Source of the DNA: Robiginitalea biformata HTCC2501
GTDB lineage: Bacteria > Bacteroidota > Bacteroidia > Flavobacteriales > Flavobacteriaceae
DNA: 64,000 nucleotides
Direction: 5' to 3'
NCBI RefSeq assembly: GCF_000024125.1
Contig: NC_013222.1
Coordinates: forward strand, 248,001-312,000
The position numbers and the translations under genes are program-made. The notes under the pieces were generated by a model, which made no database searches, was not told where the DNA came from, and saw only the letters and a program-made list of their open reading frames with translations. Shown here piece after piece: positions 33,133 to 43,073 of the stretch (the stretch's first letter is position 1; every line of letters starts with the position of its first letter).

Positions 33133-34338
33133 TCACCCGGCATATAGCAGCCCCTTTTCCAATCCGCGGAGTTCCGCCAGGCCTTTCAGGCGTCCAGTAA
33201 GGGAATAGCCCGGATAGCTCTTGCTGCCGTGTTCCAGCTCGTGTAAAAAGCCGTGGTCGGGCCGCATTGGCAGGGAAAGCCCCCGCCGCGCCATCAGCCG
33301 GAGGAGCCGGGAGACCACTTCCTCCATCGGGACATGGCCGTCCAGGTGGTCGGATTCCCGGAAGGCACCGTCTGCCTCGTGGGCGACGTTTCTGAGGTGG
33401 AGAAAATGAATCCGCTCCCCAAAGGCGTCTACCATGGACGGCAGGTCGTTCGTTTTACCGGCGCCCAGGGAGCCCGTACAGAAACACAGGCCGTTGGCAA
33501 CACTCGGTACGGCATCGAACAGCTTTTGGAGGTGATCATGCCCGGATACCACACGGGGGAGCCCCAGCAGCGGATAGGGCGGGTCGTCCGGGTGGACCGC
33601 CAGCACGGCGCCGCTGGCCTCGGCTACCGGCACCACGGCCTCCAGGAACTCAATAAGGTGCTTCCGCAACCGGGATTCCGGGATCCGGTCGTAGTCGGCC
33701 AGCAACGCCATCAATGCGGCCTCCGTAAAATGCTCGTCGCTCCCCGGGAGCCCCTGCAGAACCGACCGCCGGATGCGGTTGCGGCGCTCCTCGCCCAGCG
33801 AATCATCGAGTGCTGCCGCCCGTTTGCGAACGCCGGCATCGTAATCGGCATCGGCCCCGGGGCGCCCCAGGCTGTGGATATCGAACCAGGCAAAGGCCGC
33901 GCGGTCAAAACGGAGGGTACGGGTGCCGTCCGGGTTCGGGTGCTCCAGTTCAGTACGCACCCAATCCAGCACCGGCATAAAATTGTAGGTGATCACCCGG
34001 ATGCCGCAGGCGGCCAGGTTCCGGATGCTTTGTTGGTAATTGGCGATATGGTCCAGGTAGTCGCCTTTTTGCTGTTTGATCGCTTCGGAAACCGGGAGGC
34101 TCTCAACGACCACCCATTCCATCCCGGCTTCCCGCACCACGCGTTGGCGCTCGCGGATGGCAGCGGTTTCCCAGACCTGGCCGGGCGGGATTTGATGGAG
34201 GGCAGTCACGATACCCGCTGCCCCGGCCTGTCGGATAGCGGTCAGGCTCACCCCGTCCTGCGGCCCGTACCACCGCATGCAGGGCATCATCCGATAGTCC
34301 TCAGGACCTCCTTTCAGCCCCTTGCTACTTTTTGACAT
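33133..34338 (-). CDS. uxuA: Mannonate dehydratase
   Basis: A 401-residue protein matching UxuA: MRWYGPQDGVSL and AGAAGIVTALHQIPPGQVWE at the N-terminus, GIRVITYNFMPVLDWVRT, and VHPDDPPYPLLGLPRVVSG with metal-binding residues. It dehydrates D-mannonate to 2-keto-3-deoxygluconate in glucuronate breakdown. The ATG at 34338 follows the A-rich leader AAAGAAAACAACAC; a start near residue 17 (MMPCMRW) is also possible and closer to E. coli UxuA. It follows the SDR and GH67 genes, matching a glucuronoxylan pathway. Confidence 0.93.
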   Translation of the reverse strand: MSKSSKGLKGGPEDYRMMPCMRWYGPQDGVSLTAIRQAGAAGIVTALHQIPPGQVWETAAIRERQRVVREAGMEWVVVESLPVSEAIKQQKGDYLDHIANYQQSIRNLAACGIRVITYNFMPVLDWVRTELEHPNPDGTRTLRFDRAAFAWFDIHSLGRPGADADYDAGVRKRAAALDDSLGEERRNRIRRSVLQGLPGSDEHFTEAALMALLADYDRIPESRLRKHLIEFLEAVVPVAEASGAVLAVHPDDPPYPLLGLPRVVSGHDHLQKLFDAVPSVANGLCFCTGSLGAGKTNDLPSMVDAFGERIHFLHLRNVAHEADGAFRESDHLDGHVPMEEVVSRLLRLMARRGLSLPMRPDHGFLHELEHGSKSYPGYSLTGRLKGLAELRGLEKGLLYAG

Positions 34339-34390
34339 GTGTTGTTTTCTTTAATGATACATCCAGACTCTGAATCCCGATTCATCGGGT

Positions 34391-35131
34391 TCAGAAACCG
34401 ATACTGTTGCCTCCGTCCACAGGCAGGACCACCCCGGTAATAAAGCGGGCTTCCTCGGAAGCCAGGTAAAACACGGTATCGGCAATGTCCTCCGGCAACC
34501 CCATTTCCCCCATCGGGGTCCGGGCAAAAACCCGGTCTTTACGCGGGGGGTCGCTGTCCAGCGCCTTGGCTGTCATCGGGGTCTTGATAAATCCCGGGGC
34601 AACGCAATTCACGCGGATGCCCATAGGCGCCAGTTCCACGGCCATAGCCCGCGTCAACCCCTCGATAGCCGTTTTGCTGGCCGAGTACGCCACCACATAC
34701 GGAAGGCCATATTGGGCAGCCATGGAGCTGATATTTACGATGTTGCCCTGCCCCTGTTCCTTCATCACCTTGCCGGCTTCCCGGCTGATGGAGAAAACGC
34801 TGTGCAGGTTGGTTTGCAGGATTTGGTTGAATTCGGCGTCACTGACCTCCAGCAGGGGTTTTTTCATATTGATCCCCGCGTTGTTCACCAGGACGTCGAT
34901 CCGGCCTGCTGCCTCCTGCACCTGCCGGACGGCCCCGGGGATATCCTCCAGGCGCGACAGGTCCAAAACGAGTTCCCGGGCTTGCGGCCCGAGTTCCTTG
35001 CAGGTTTTACGCGTTTTCTCCGGGTTGCGTCCCAGGACATAGCAAATGTGCCCTGCCTGGCAAAACTTTTTGGCGGTGGCATACCCCAATCCGGAGGTTG
35101 CGCCGGTAACAATGACTATTTTCTGTTTCAT
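34391..35131 (-). CDS. SDR oxidoreductase, probable fructuronate/mannonate oxidoreductase
   Basis: A 246-residue short-chain dehydrogenase with the cofactor motif TGATSGLG (residues 9-16), NNAG, the Ser-Tyr-Lys catalytic set (SSMAAQYGLPYVVAYSASK) and the C-terminal segment VVLPVDGGNSIGF. Lying between the alpha-glucuronidase and uxuA, it likely interconverts fructuronate and mannonate, the step just before UxuA, taking the place of a classical UxuB, which is absent. That assignment is from context; the SDR fold itself is certain. Confidence 0.88.
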   Translation of the reverse strand: MKQKIVIVTGATSGLGYATAKKFCQAGHICYVLGRNPEKTRKTCKELGPQARELVLDLSRLEDIPGAVRQVQEAAGRIDVLVNNAGINMKKPLLEVSDAEFNQILQTNLHSVFSISREAGKVMKEQGQGNIVNISSMAAQYGLPYVVAYSASKTAIEGLTRAMAVELAPMGIRVNCVAPGFIKTPMTAKALDSDPPRKDRVFARTPMGEMGLPEDIADTVFYLASEEARFITGVVLPVDGGNSIGF

Positions 35132-35167
35132 ATTGTAAAATCTGTTATCTATAAAATGGCCCCAGCA

Positions 35168-37468
35168 TCAATCCCATTGCGGGCGAATCCCGGGGGCATA
35201 AGGGAATTTCAGGTTTTTGTAATAGTTCAACGGATGTGCCGGAGGTTCCATCCCCTCCGGGAACTCCCTGCCGGAAAACGTCTGGAAGTACAACATACAG
35301 GCATCCTTCCACCACCGCGCTTCCTGCAACTGGATCCCCAGCCGCATCTCCACATCCCGGTAGGCCGCATCGGGTAGCAGGCCCTTCAGCCCCTGCCAGT
35401 CCGACAGCATCCCGGACACCGTGTCGATGCCTTCCTGGTATTTCAACCCGAGGCCCTCCCAGAGGGTATGTCCGTCACGCAATTTATAGTCCCAGGGAAG
35501 GTGGTGGAACCACAGCAGGAATTCCTCCGGACAGGTAGCCGGGTCCCCGTATCGCTCCGCGAGTTCCGGGGCGTACTGGGCCACTGCATTGCTCCCTGTG
35601 GAAGTCCGGTCGAACCCGATACCCAGCGAATCCGCCTGGTGGTAGTATACGGGGTTCCATTCCGGGCGGGAATGCTCGTCCACCCAGGGCCCCGGGCCGT
35701 AATGGTGGCTCGAGTCGAATATGTGATGAAGCCCCAGGGGCGTCATATAATTCACGACGGCCTCCCGGGAGCGCATCATCAGGGCCTGTACCCGGCTTAC
35801 AACCACCGGGTTATTCCCGAAAGTTGCCCGGATCCATTCCTCGGCAATGTCTCCGCTGTCCAGGTTGGGGTCCCAGGCCAGCCTCCCGAAGCCGTACCAA
35901 TCGGCCTGCCCGAAAGGGTGGCCCGTCCAGTTGATATCCGTCCCGATATTGGCTACCCCGGCCATCCCGCTCAACGGCTTGTCGTGCAGGCTGCCGTCCA
36001 CTACCCGGGCCACCGTAGACCCCGGGCCCTCCCTGTACGTATCCGTTTGAAGGACTTCCTCGAACAGCCTGGGGAGGTAAACCAGGTGGGTGGCAAAGCC
36101 CAGGTATTCCTTGGTGATCTGGAATTCCGCAAGCATCGGGGTTTCCGGCATCGCCCCGAACAACGGGTGGACGGGCTCCCTGGGCTGGAAGTCGATCGGG
36201 CCGTTTTTTACCTGCAGCAAAACGTTTTCGCGAAATTTTCCATCCTCGGGCGCAAACTCCGTATACGCCTGCTTTGCCCGGTCGTCCGGGTCTTCTTCCG
36301 AATAGACAAAGGCCCGCCAGATCACATTCCCCCCGTATGGAGCCAGGGCGTCCGCCAACATGTTGGCACCTTCCCGGTGGGAGCGACCGTAATTCTGCGG
36401 CCCCGGCTGGCCCTCCGAATTCGCTTTGACCAGGAACCCCCCGAAATCCGGGATTTCGGCGTACAATTCTCCCGCTTTGGCCGCCCACCAGGCAATCACC
36501 CGGGGGTCGAGCGGGTCGGCAGTTTCGAGACCGCCAATCTCCATGGGGGCCGAAAACCGCGCTGTCAGATAAAGCCGGATCCCGTATGGGCGAAAGATAT
36601 CGGCCAGGGCTTTGGCTTTTCGGATATACGGTGCCGTAAGTACGAGCGCATTCGAATTCACATTGGTCACCGCCGTGGCGTTGATCCCCACAGAGGCATT
36701 CGCCCGGGCGTAATCCGCATACCTGGGGTCCCGCAGCTCCGGGAGCGTATGCCAGTTGAAGATGGAGAAACCCGCATACCCCCGTTCCACTGTCCGGTCC
36801 AGGTTGTCCCAATGATTGAGCATCCGCAGTTTCGTCTTCGGCGCGTCCAGCAGGTCTATGCCATCCAGGGGCTGGTGGGTTTGCACCAGCCGGAGGAGCC
36901 GGTAGGCCCCATAGAGCAAACCGGCGTCATCTGCGGAGGTTAGCACAAGGTGCTTTTTCTCCCCGGCCCGGACTTGCCGGATCAGGAAACCTTCCGCAGG
37001 GATTTCAGGGCGATCCATTATTTCCCGGATAAAGCGGGGCAGCCTGTCCCAGGTGGCAACCAGCAGCAGGCCCGCCTCTGCGGATTTCATTCCCGCAGGC
37101 GCTGGCAATGATTCCAGGGGCCGTTCGAGCATGCTGCCGAGGCCTTCCGTCAATTCGCGGTAAACTATTTGCCCGGTAGCTCCCACGGGCTCCATATACA
37201 TTCCTGTGATGGCTTCCCGATAGGCATCCTTCAGGCGGGCATCGTCCAGCGGCTCGAAATTCAGCCAGAGATCATACCCCCAGGGGATTGGATTCGGCGA
37301 CGCCACAACGGCCCGGTTCGGTTCCGGCAAACACCTGGCGGTATCGGCCAGGTGCGGTTCCCGCGAATCGCTGGCCCCGGGCTTTGGGAGGACCTGGCCT
37401 GAAAACAGGAAAAAAAGGATCAGGAGGGTAAATACCGGAGGTGCCGGTCGGATGCTGGTAAACTTCAT
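35168..37468 (-). CDS. aguA: Secreted alpha-glucuronidase, GH67
   Basis: A 766-residue protein when started at the ATG 37468, which yields a signal peptide (MKFTSIRPAPPVFTLLILFF). The GH67 core is clear: GGFLVKANSEGQPGPQNYGR, GGNVIWRAFVYSEEDPDDRAK, NGPIDFQPREPVHPLFG and the C-terminal LWFHHLPWDYKL. The enzyme removes 4-O-methylglucuronic acid from xylo-oligosaccharides in the periplasm. With uxuA, the SDR and xylAB it makes a complete route for glucuronoxylan side chains and backbone sugar. Confidence 0.93.
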   Translation of the reverse strand: MKFTSIRPAPPVFTLLILFFLFSGQVLPKPGASDSREPHLADTARCLPEPNRAVVASPNPIPWGYDLWLNFEPLDDARLKDAYREAITGMYMEPVGATGQIVYRELTEGLGSMLERPLESLPAPAGMKSAEAGLLLVATWDRLPRFIREIMDRPEIPAEGFLIRQVRAGEKKHLVLTSADDAGLLYGAYRLLRLVQTHQPLDGIDLLDAPKTKLRMLNHWDNLDRTVERGYAGFSIFNWHTLPELRDPRYADYARANASVGINATAVTNVNSNALVLTAPYIRKAKALADIFRPYGIRLYLTARFSAPMEIGGLETADPLDPRVIAWWAAKAGELYAEIPDFGGFLVKANSEGQPGPQNYGRSHREGANMLADALAPYGGNVIWRAFVYSEEDPDDRAKQAYTEFAPEDGKFRENVLLQVKNGPIDFQPREPVHPLFGAMPETPMLAEFQITKEYLGFATHLVYLPRLFEEVLQTDTYREGPGSTVARVVDGSLHDKPLSGMAGVANIGTDINWTGHPFGQADWYGFGRLAWDPNLDSGDIAEEWIRATFGNNPVVVSRVQALMMRSREAVVNYMTPLGLHHIFDSSHHYGPGPWVDEHSRPEWNPVYYHQADSLGIGFDRTSTGSNAVAQYAPELAERYGDPATCPEEFLLWFHHLPWDYKLRDGHTLWEGLGLKYQEGIDTVSGMLSDWQGLKGLLPDAAYRDVEMRLGIQLQEARWWKDACMLYFQTFSGREFPEGMEPPAHPLNYYKNLKFPYAPGIRPQWD

Positions 37469-37686
37469 AATGGGTTGGGCTGTCAAATTCCGAAATTTAA
37501 GGAATTTTTGCTGCAATTATCCCGGAGTCTGCCAGGGGGGATTTATCCACCCAAAACAGGGTCGGCCCCTATTGAAAATTTTGCCCGCGGATTTGGGGAA
37601 TTCAGATTATATACGGATTTTAACGGGCCCAAAAGCCAAATCGGGGATTCCCCCGGGAAAATAATCAAACACGCCCTGCACAAACA

Positions 37687-39180
37687 ATGTACTGGATTGG
37701 ATATGATATCGGGAGTTCTTCCGTAAAAGCTGCCCTGGTTTCCGACGCCGATGGTTCCGAAGTGGCCCGGGTCCAGTATCCCAAAAAGGAAATGCCCATT
37801 GACTCCCCCCAGCCCGGATGGGGCGAACAGGACCCGGACCTCTGGTGGGAGCAGGTGCGCCTCGCCACAGCAGAACTCCTGAAAATGCCCGGTATCGACC
37901 CCAAAGCAATCCGGGGCATCGGAATCTCCTACCAGATGCACGGTCTGGTGGTAGTAGATGCATCCCTGCGTCCGTTGCGCCCTTCGATCATCTGGTGCGA
38001 CAGCCGCGCGGTGGGGGCCGGGGAAAAACTCCTGGACCTGGCAGGCGAGGAAGCCTGCAGGGAACGCCTGCTGAACGGCCCGGGGAATTTCACCCTGTCC
38101 AAACTGGTCTGGGTACGGGACAACCAACCCGACGTATTCAGTCAAATCCATAAAATCATGTTGCCTGGGGATTACATCGCCCTGCGATTCTCCGGGAACG
38201 CGACCACTACGGCATCGGGCCTGTCCGAAGGCATTATGTGGGACTTCCGGGACGACCAGCCGGCCGGATGGCTCCTGGAAAAAGCAGGGATTAGCCCGGA
38301 TTTGCTGCCCGAGATCGTCCCAACTTTCGGCGTCCAGGCGACACTTAGCGAAGCCGGTGCCCGGGAAACCGGGCTGCCCGAGGGGATCCCCATCCTGTAC
38401 CGGGCCGGGGACCAACCCAACAACGCCCTCTCCCTGGATGTTATGCAGCCCGGGGATGTAGCAGCCACCGGAGGCACGTCCGGGGTAGTCTACGCCGTGA
38501 CAGATGCCACCCGGACCCGGGAGATGAACCGGGTCAACAATTTTGCCCATGTAAACCACACCCGGAAGGCCCCCCGAATCGGCAAACTCCTCTGTATCAA
38601 CGGCACGGGCATCCAGTACAGCTGGATGCAGCAGCAAGTATCCCCAAATGCCAGCTACCCGGAGATGAACCAACTGGCCTCCGAAATTCCCGTTGGCTGC
38701 CAGGGCCTGCGCATTTACCCGTTCGGCAACGGCGCCGAGCGCATGCTGGGCAATGCCCGGGTGGGGGCGCGGATCCAGGGCCTGAATTTTAACACGCACA
38801 CCCGGAGCCACCTGTACCGGGCCGCCCTGGAAGGCATTGCCTTCTCGTTTGTCTACGGTATGGAAATTATGGCCGCAGACGGGGTGGGCCTGGGCAGGAT
38901 AAAAGCCGGGAACGACAACCTGTTCCGGGCCCGGACATTTGCTGAGACCATCGCGACGCTTACGGGCGCCACCATCCAAATGGTGGCCACTACCGGGGCA
39001 GTGGGGGCTGCGCGGGCTGCTGCAGTGGCCGCCGGGGCATTCGGCTCCATGTCCGAAGCCACGGCTACCGACAAGGTACAACTGGAATACGCCCCATTGG
39101 CTGGCACGGAGCCGTACCGGGAAGCTTATGCCGACTGGAAAAACGAACTGAATAACATCCTAAAACAACACAAACCATGA
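37687..39180 (+). CDS. xylB: Xylulokinase
   Basis: A 497-residue FGGY-family kinase. [17 protein letters not shown] begins the ATPase fold; [36 protein letters not shown] and [14 protein letters not shown] follow in family order. It phosphorylates D-xylulose to xylulose 5-phosphate in the cytoplasm. The gene is divergent from the alpha-glucuronidase across a 218-base gap that should hold both promoters, though I see no clear operator. Its stop overlaps the xylA start by four bases (ATGA). Confidence 0.94.
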   Translation: MYWIGYDIGSSSVKAALVSDADGSEVARVQYPKKEMPIDSPQPGWGEQDPDLWWEQVRLATAELLKMPGIDPKAIRGIGISYQMHGLVVVDASLRPLRPSIIWCDSRAVGAGEKLLDLAGEEACRERLLNGPGNFTLSKLVWVRDNQPDVFSQIHKIMLPGDYIALRFSGNATTTASGLSEGIMWDFRDDQPAGWLLEKAGISPDLLPEIVPTFGVQATLSEAGARETGLPEGIPILYRAGDQPNNALSLDVMQPGDVAATGGTSGVVYAVTDATRTREMNRVNNFAHVNHTRKAPRIGKLLCINGTGIQYSWMQQQVSPNASYPEMNQLASEIPVGCQGLRIYPFGNGAERMLGNARVGARIQGLNFNTHTRSHLYRAALEGIAFSFVYGMEIMAADGVGLGRIKAGNDNLFRARTFAETIATLTGATIQMVATTGAVGAARAAAVAAGAFGSMSEATATDKVQLEYAPLAGTEPYREAYADWKNELNNILKQHKP

Positions 39181-40502
39181 TTACCACCGGAGACAAAGAA
39201 TACTTCAAAAATATCGGGAAGATCCCATTCGAAGGCAAGGAGTCCGACAATCCCCTGGCCTTTAAATACTACGACGAAAACCAAAAAGTCGGCGACAAGA
39301 CCATGAAGGAACACTTCCGGTTTGCGGTTTGCTACTGGCATACGTTCACCGGGCTCGGGGCCGATCCATTCGGGGCGCCCACCCAACAATTCCCATGGCT
39401 CGAAAATTCAGACCCCGTGCAGCAGGCCAAGGACAAAATGGACGCGGCCTTTGAGTTTATCACCAAGATTGGCGCGCCCTATTACTGTTTTCACGACTAC
39501 GACCTGATCGCCGAGGGGCCCACCCTGGCCGAATCGGAACGTCGCCTGGACATCATCACGGACTACGCCCGGGAAAAGATGGACGCCTCCGGGGTAAAGT
39601 TGCTCTGGGGCACTGCCAATTGCTTCGGCAACCCGCGGTACATGAACGGGGCCGCCACGAACCCGGATTTCAAAGTACTGGCCGCAGCCGGGGCCCAGGT
39701 TAAAAACGCCCTGGACGCCACCATCAAACTGGATGGGGAAAATTACGTGTTCTGGGGGGGACGCGAAGGCTATATGTCCCTGCTCAATACGGACATGAAA
39801 CGGGAACAGGACCACATGGCCAGGTTCCTGCATATGGCCCGCGACTATGCCCGGAAGCAGGGCTTTAAAGGGGTCTTCTTTATCGAGCCGAAGCCCATGG
39901 AGCCCACCAAACACCAGTACGATTTTGACTCAGCCACCGTCCTGGCCTTTTTGAGCAAGTACGACCTGCTGGACGACTTTAAGCTGAATATCGAAGTGAA
40001 CCACGCCACCCTGGCGCAGCACACCTTTGAGCACGAATTGCAGGTGGCAGCGGACAACGGCCTGCTGGGCAGTATCGATGCCAATCGGGGCGATTACCAG
40101 AACGGCTGGGACACCGACCAGTTCCCGGTAGATGTGTACGAACTTACCCAGGCGATGCTCGTGATCCTCGAAGCCGGGGGCTTCCAGGGAGGAGGCGTGA
40201 ATTTCGACGCCAAGATCCGCAGGAATTCCACAGACCTGGAAGACATCTTCTATGCCCACATCGGCGGGATGGATGCGTTTGCAAGGGCGCTGCTGGCCGC
40301 GCATGCGGTGCGGACCCAATCGGACTTCCTGAAAATGCGGAAGGATCGCTACGCGTCCTTTGACAGCGGGAAGGGTGCCGAATTCGAAGCGGGCAAACTG
40401 TCGCTGGAGGATCTCCACAAATTTGCAGGAGCGAACCAGGAGATCCCGCGGACGAGCGGCCGGCAGGAACTCTACGAAAACATTATCAACCAATTTATCT
40501 GA
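39177..40502 (+). CDS. xylA: Xylose isomerase
   Basis: A 441-residue protein with the family blocks [62 protein letters not shown] and [12 protein letters not shown], including the metal-binding Glu, Asp and His residues. It converts D-xylose to D-xylulose. It is the second gene of the xylBA operon, translationally coupled to xylB. Confidence 0.96.
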   Translation: MITTGDKEYFKNIGKIPFEGKESDNPLAFKYYDENQKVGDKTMKEHFRFAVCYWHTFTGLGADPFGAPTQQFPWLENSDPVQQAKDKMDAAFEFITKIGAPYYCFHDYDLIAEGPTLAESERRLDIITDYAREKMDASGVKLLWGTANCFGNPRYMNGAATNPDFKVLAAAGAQVKNALDATIKLDGENYVFWGGREGYMSLLNTDMKREQDHMARFLHMARDYARKQGFKGVFFIEPKPMEPTKHQYDFDSATVLAFLSKYDLLDDFKLNIEVNHATLAQHTFEHELQVAADNGLLGSIDANRGDYQNGWDTDQFPVDVYELTQAMLVILEAGGFQGGGVNFDAKIRRNSTDLEDIFYAHIGGMDAFARALLAAHAVRTQSDFLKMRKDRYASFDSGKGAEFEAGKLSLEDLHKFAGANQEIPRTSGRQELYENIINQFI

Positions 40503-40556
40503 AAATCCCAGGGAAAGGGCTGCACCGGAGGTTTGGAGCCAATCAGTTTCCGGGCC

Positions 40557-41672
40557 TCAGGGCATGACATTCTCGGGGATTGCGCTGCGCAGTTTCCGCA
40601 GGGCCACCTGCCAAATACGCGGAAGAAGTGAAAGGGCCACGAGGGTCAACCCGGCAGTGGCCAGCACCCAGGTATGCGCCAGGGTTTCGGAAAAATTGAA
40701 CAGCAACAGGATCATACCGCTTGAGAACGGCAGGGAACACGCCAGCAGGTTCACGGCAAAACCGTTGTCGAAAGTAGGCTGGGTGCGGGTTTCCGCCTTT
40801 TCCCGTTCCGACACCAGGTGCATGTGCGCATAGGGCCAGAAACTGCAGGAGCTTTGCGGAAAAACAATGACGAGCAATGCCAGGGCCGGGGTAAGGGCCG
40901 GCAACAGCAGCAACATCAATGACGAGAACAACAGGGCCAACCCGGATCGCCAACTCAGCAGTAAGGCGATCGTGCGCAGATCAGATAAACTCACGCGTAC
41001 TGCCATCCCGATAAACAGCAACACCAGGGCTACCATCATCACACTGAAACGATTTATGGCAGCGGCTATAAAACCGGGCAGGCTTTCCAGATTCAGCCCT
41101 GCGATCAACAAAATAATGGCGGTGCCAATTACGAGGTTGATAGGTTCTCGCACCAATGAGAGGAAAAGTCCCCTCAACTTTTTTGCAACCGGGGCCTTCC
41201 GGTCGGTGGGACGTCCCCCCTGGTGGTACCAGTGCATGGCCAGCAGGTAGAGGAGGATCAGCCCGAAAAATTTGTTGCCCACATCCGCCAGGGCCGCCAG
41301 GGCAAGGCTCGATTCATCCATGTAGGCCATAATAAACGGGTAACAGGACAACCCGGGCGCCAAAGAGGGCAGCATCAGGGCCAGCGTCCGCCGCTGAGGA
41401 GCCCCGTGTCGGGGGGCAAATAGCGGGAGTGCGTACCGCACTGCCAGGAACATCGCCAGGTTAAAGGCCAGTGCCAGGCCCGGCAGGAGGAGCAGGCCGG
41501 GTTTGAGTTCCACTTTTAGTAGCGCCAGGAAGATGGTTGCCGGCAGGGCCACATTCAGGATGATCAGTTTGATGCCTTCCAATTGCTGCCGCCCGGCCAG
41601 GCGTTTCTGCAGCAACAGGCCGATGCCCACAATCAGCAGCAATTCCAAGGTCCGTTGTAGGGCTGGATCCAT
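40557..41672 (-). CDS. AEC (auxin efflux carrier) family permease
   Basis: Starting at the ATG 41672 gives a 371-residue protein opening MDPALQRTLELLLIVGIGLL; the upstream frame overlaps the aminotransferase gene and carries no hydrophobic start. About ten transmembrane helices and the pattern ILNVALPATIFLALLKVE support the AEC/bile-acid-sodium-symporter fold, which exports organic anions. It is 23 bases from the stop of the aminotransferase gene, so they may be cotranscribed. Substrate unknown. Confidence 0.85.
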   Translation of the reverse strand: MDPALQRTLELLLIVGIGLLLQKRLAGRQQLEGIKLIILNVALPATIFLALLKVELKPGLLLLPGLALAFNLAMFLAVRYALPLFAPRHGAPQRRTLALMLPSLAPGLSCYPFIMAYMDESSLALAALADVGNKFFGLILLYLLAMHWYHQGGRPTDRKAPVAKKLRGLFLSLVREPINLVIGTAIILLIAGLNLESLPGFIAAAINRFSVMMVALVLLFIGMAVRVSLSDLRTIALLLSWRSGLALLFSSLMLLLLPALTPALALLVIVFPQSSCSFWPYAHMHLVSEREKAETRTQPTFDNGFAVNLLACSLPFSSGMILLLFNFSETLAHTWVLATAGLTLVALSLLPRIWQVALRKLRSAIPENVMP

Positions 41673-41695
41673 ATCAGGCGGTTGCGTTGGGGCTA

Positions 41696-42886
41696 TTAAA
41701 CAAGGGTCTTCCGGACAGCATCCAGGAACAGGTCCATTTCTGCACGCGTACCCATACTCACCCGGCACCAATTCTGGTCCATAAACCGGAATGCCCGCAC
41801 CCCTACATCCAATGCAGTCATCCTGCTGAGGAATTCACGCCCTTCCATCTCGATAGGGAAAATCATAAAACTCGTGTAGGAAGGAACCGGTTGGTGGCCG
41901 AGTTCCTGCAAGGTCTCGAATACATGTTTGCGCACCGAGGAATTCAGGGAGCGGCATTCGGCCAGGAATGCCTCGTCCGACATGCTGGCTGCGGCCGCGG
42001 CTATGGACGGGCCGGATATCCCCATCCCGCCTCGGGTAATCGCATTGATCCGTTCCAGGGTTTCGGGCAGGGCCACGGCATATCCCACCCGCAGGCCGGC
42101 CATCCCGTGGATTTTTGAAAAGGTGCGGGCTACGATCACATTCTTGCCCTTTGCCACCAGGGAAACCATGGATTGCCGTGCTTCCGGCTCCAAAAAGCCC
42201 AGGTAGGCCTCGTCGACAAAAACGGGAACCTGATCAGCGACCCGGTCGCAGAACTTGAGCAAAGCATCGGCCGGCGTGAGGGTTCCCGTAGGATTGTTCG
42301 GGTTACAGATATATACCAGGCGGGTCTGCTCGTCTATGGCTGCCTCCATGGCGTCCAGATCGTGCGACCAGTCGGTTTTCAACGGGACGGGCTTCCAGTC
42401 CGCCCCGCAGGCTTTGGCCACCTGGATCAGGGACATATAGGAAGGGTCGGCGGAGACCACGTTGCCGCCGTCCCGGAAGAAGACCATGGCGGTTTTCTCC
42501 AACAGGTCCGAAGACCCAGGGCCTGTAATGATATTTTCGGGTGTTACCCCTTCGAGTTCCGCAATGGAGTCAATCAGGCCCATGAGATCCCGCCAGGCGT
42601 AGCGGTTGCCGTTGGCCGCGGCAGCACCGAGTGCCTCCCGGGCTTTGGCCGACGGGCCGTAGGGGTTTTCGTTGGCATTCAACTTGGCTGCCAGGGCAGT
42701 TGGGCGAGGCGCTTTGGGCAGGTATTCCCGGAAGAACGGACTGTAAAGGGCTTCCCCGGCCGGGTTTATCTGCAGTGGGGCGCGGGGCGTTTCACAGAGA
42801 CCGGAGACCGGGATCATCCCGATCCCACCGGCCGTAAGAACAGTGGTGCGCATCCAGTCCCGGCGGTTGAAGGTACGTGGTTTCAT
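41696..42886 (-). CDS. PLP-dependent aminotransferase (histidinol-phosphate type) with a Tat signal
   Basis: A 396-residue fold-type I aminotransferase: ANENPYGPSAKAREAL, ICNPNNPTGT, VDEAYLGF, and the PLP lysine Lys258 in ARTFSKIHGMAGLRVGYA. The N-terminus RTFNRRDWMRTTVLTAGG has a twin-arginine (Arg8-Arg9) followed by a hydrophobic stretch, a Tat export signal, so the enzyme is probably periplasmic and loads PLP before export. Cytosolic HisC lacks this. Substrate unknown. Confidence 0.88.
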   Translation of the reverse strand: MKPRTFNRRDWMRTTVLTAGGIGMIPVSGLCETPRAPLQINPAGEALYSPFFREYLPKAPRPTALAAKLNANENPYGPSAKAREALGAAAANGNRYAWRDLMGLIDSIAELEGVTPENIITGPGSSDLLEKTAMVFFRDGGNVVSADPSYMSLIQVAKACGADWKPVPLKTDWSHDLDAMEAAIDEQTRLVYICNPNNPTGTLTPADALLKFCDRVADQVPVFVDEAYLGFLEPEARQSMVSLVAKGKNVIVARTFSKIHGMAGLRVGYAVALPETLERINAITRGGMGISGPSIAAAAASMSDEAFLAECRSLNSSVRKHVFETLQELGHQPVPSYTSFMIFPIEMEGREFLSRMTALDVGVRAFRFMDQNWCRVSMGTRAEMDLFLDAVRKTLV

Positions 42887-43073
42887 GAGGTTGTGATTAG
42901 CGGTTTTGACAGGGTTTTGGTTCGTGCTGATAGGTTAAGTTCCATAAAAATCCGGGGGCCGGCGAAAATTCCTTTCATTTTTACGGGGTTCGGGAAGCGG
43001 GCTGCCCGAATTTGTCAAACTGGTAATTTTAGGGGGGTAAAATTCCGCGGTTGGGAATTTGGGCCATCGCCGT

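Noticed and set aside
35468..36943. 491-residue plus-strand open frame
   Set aside because: Antisense of the GH67 alpha-glucuronidase; composition artefact.
37543..39081. 512-residue minus-strand open frame
   Set aside because: Antisense of xylB with no recognisable domain.
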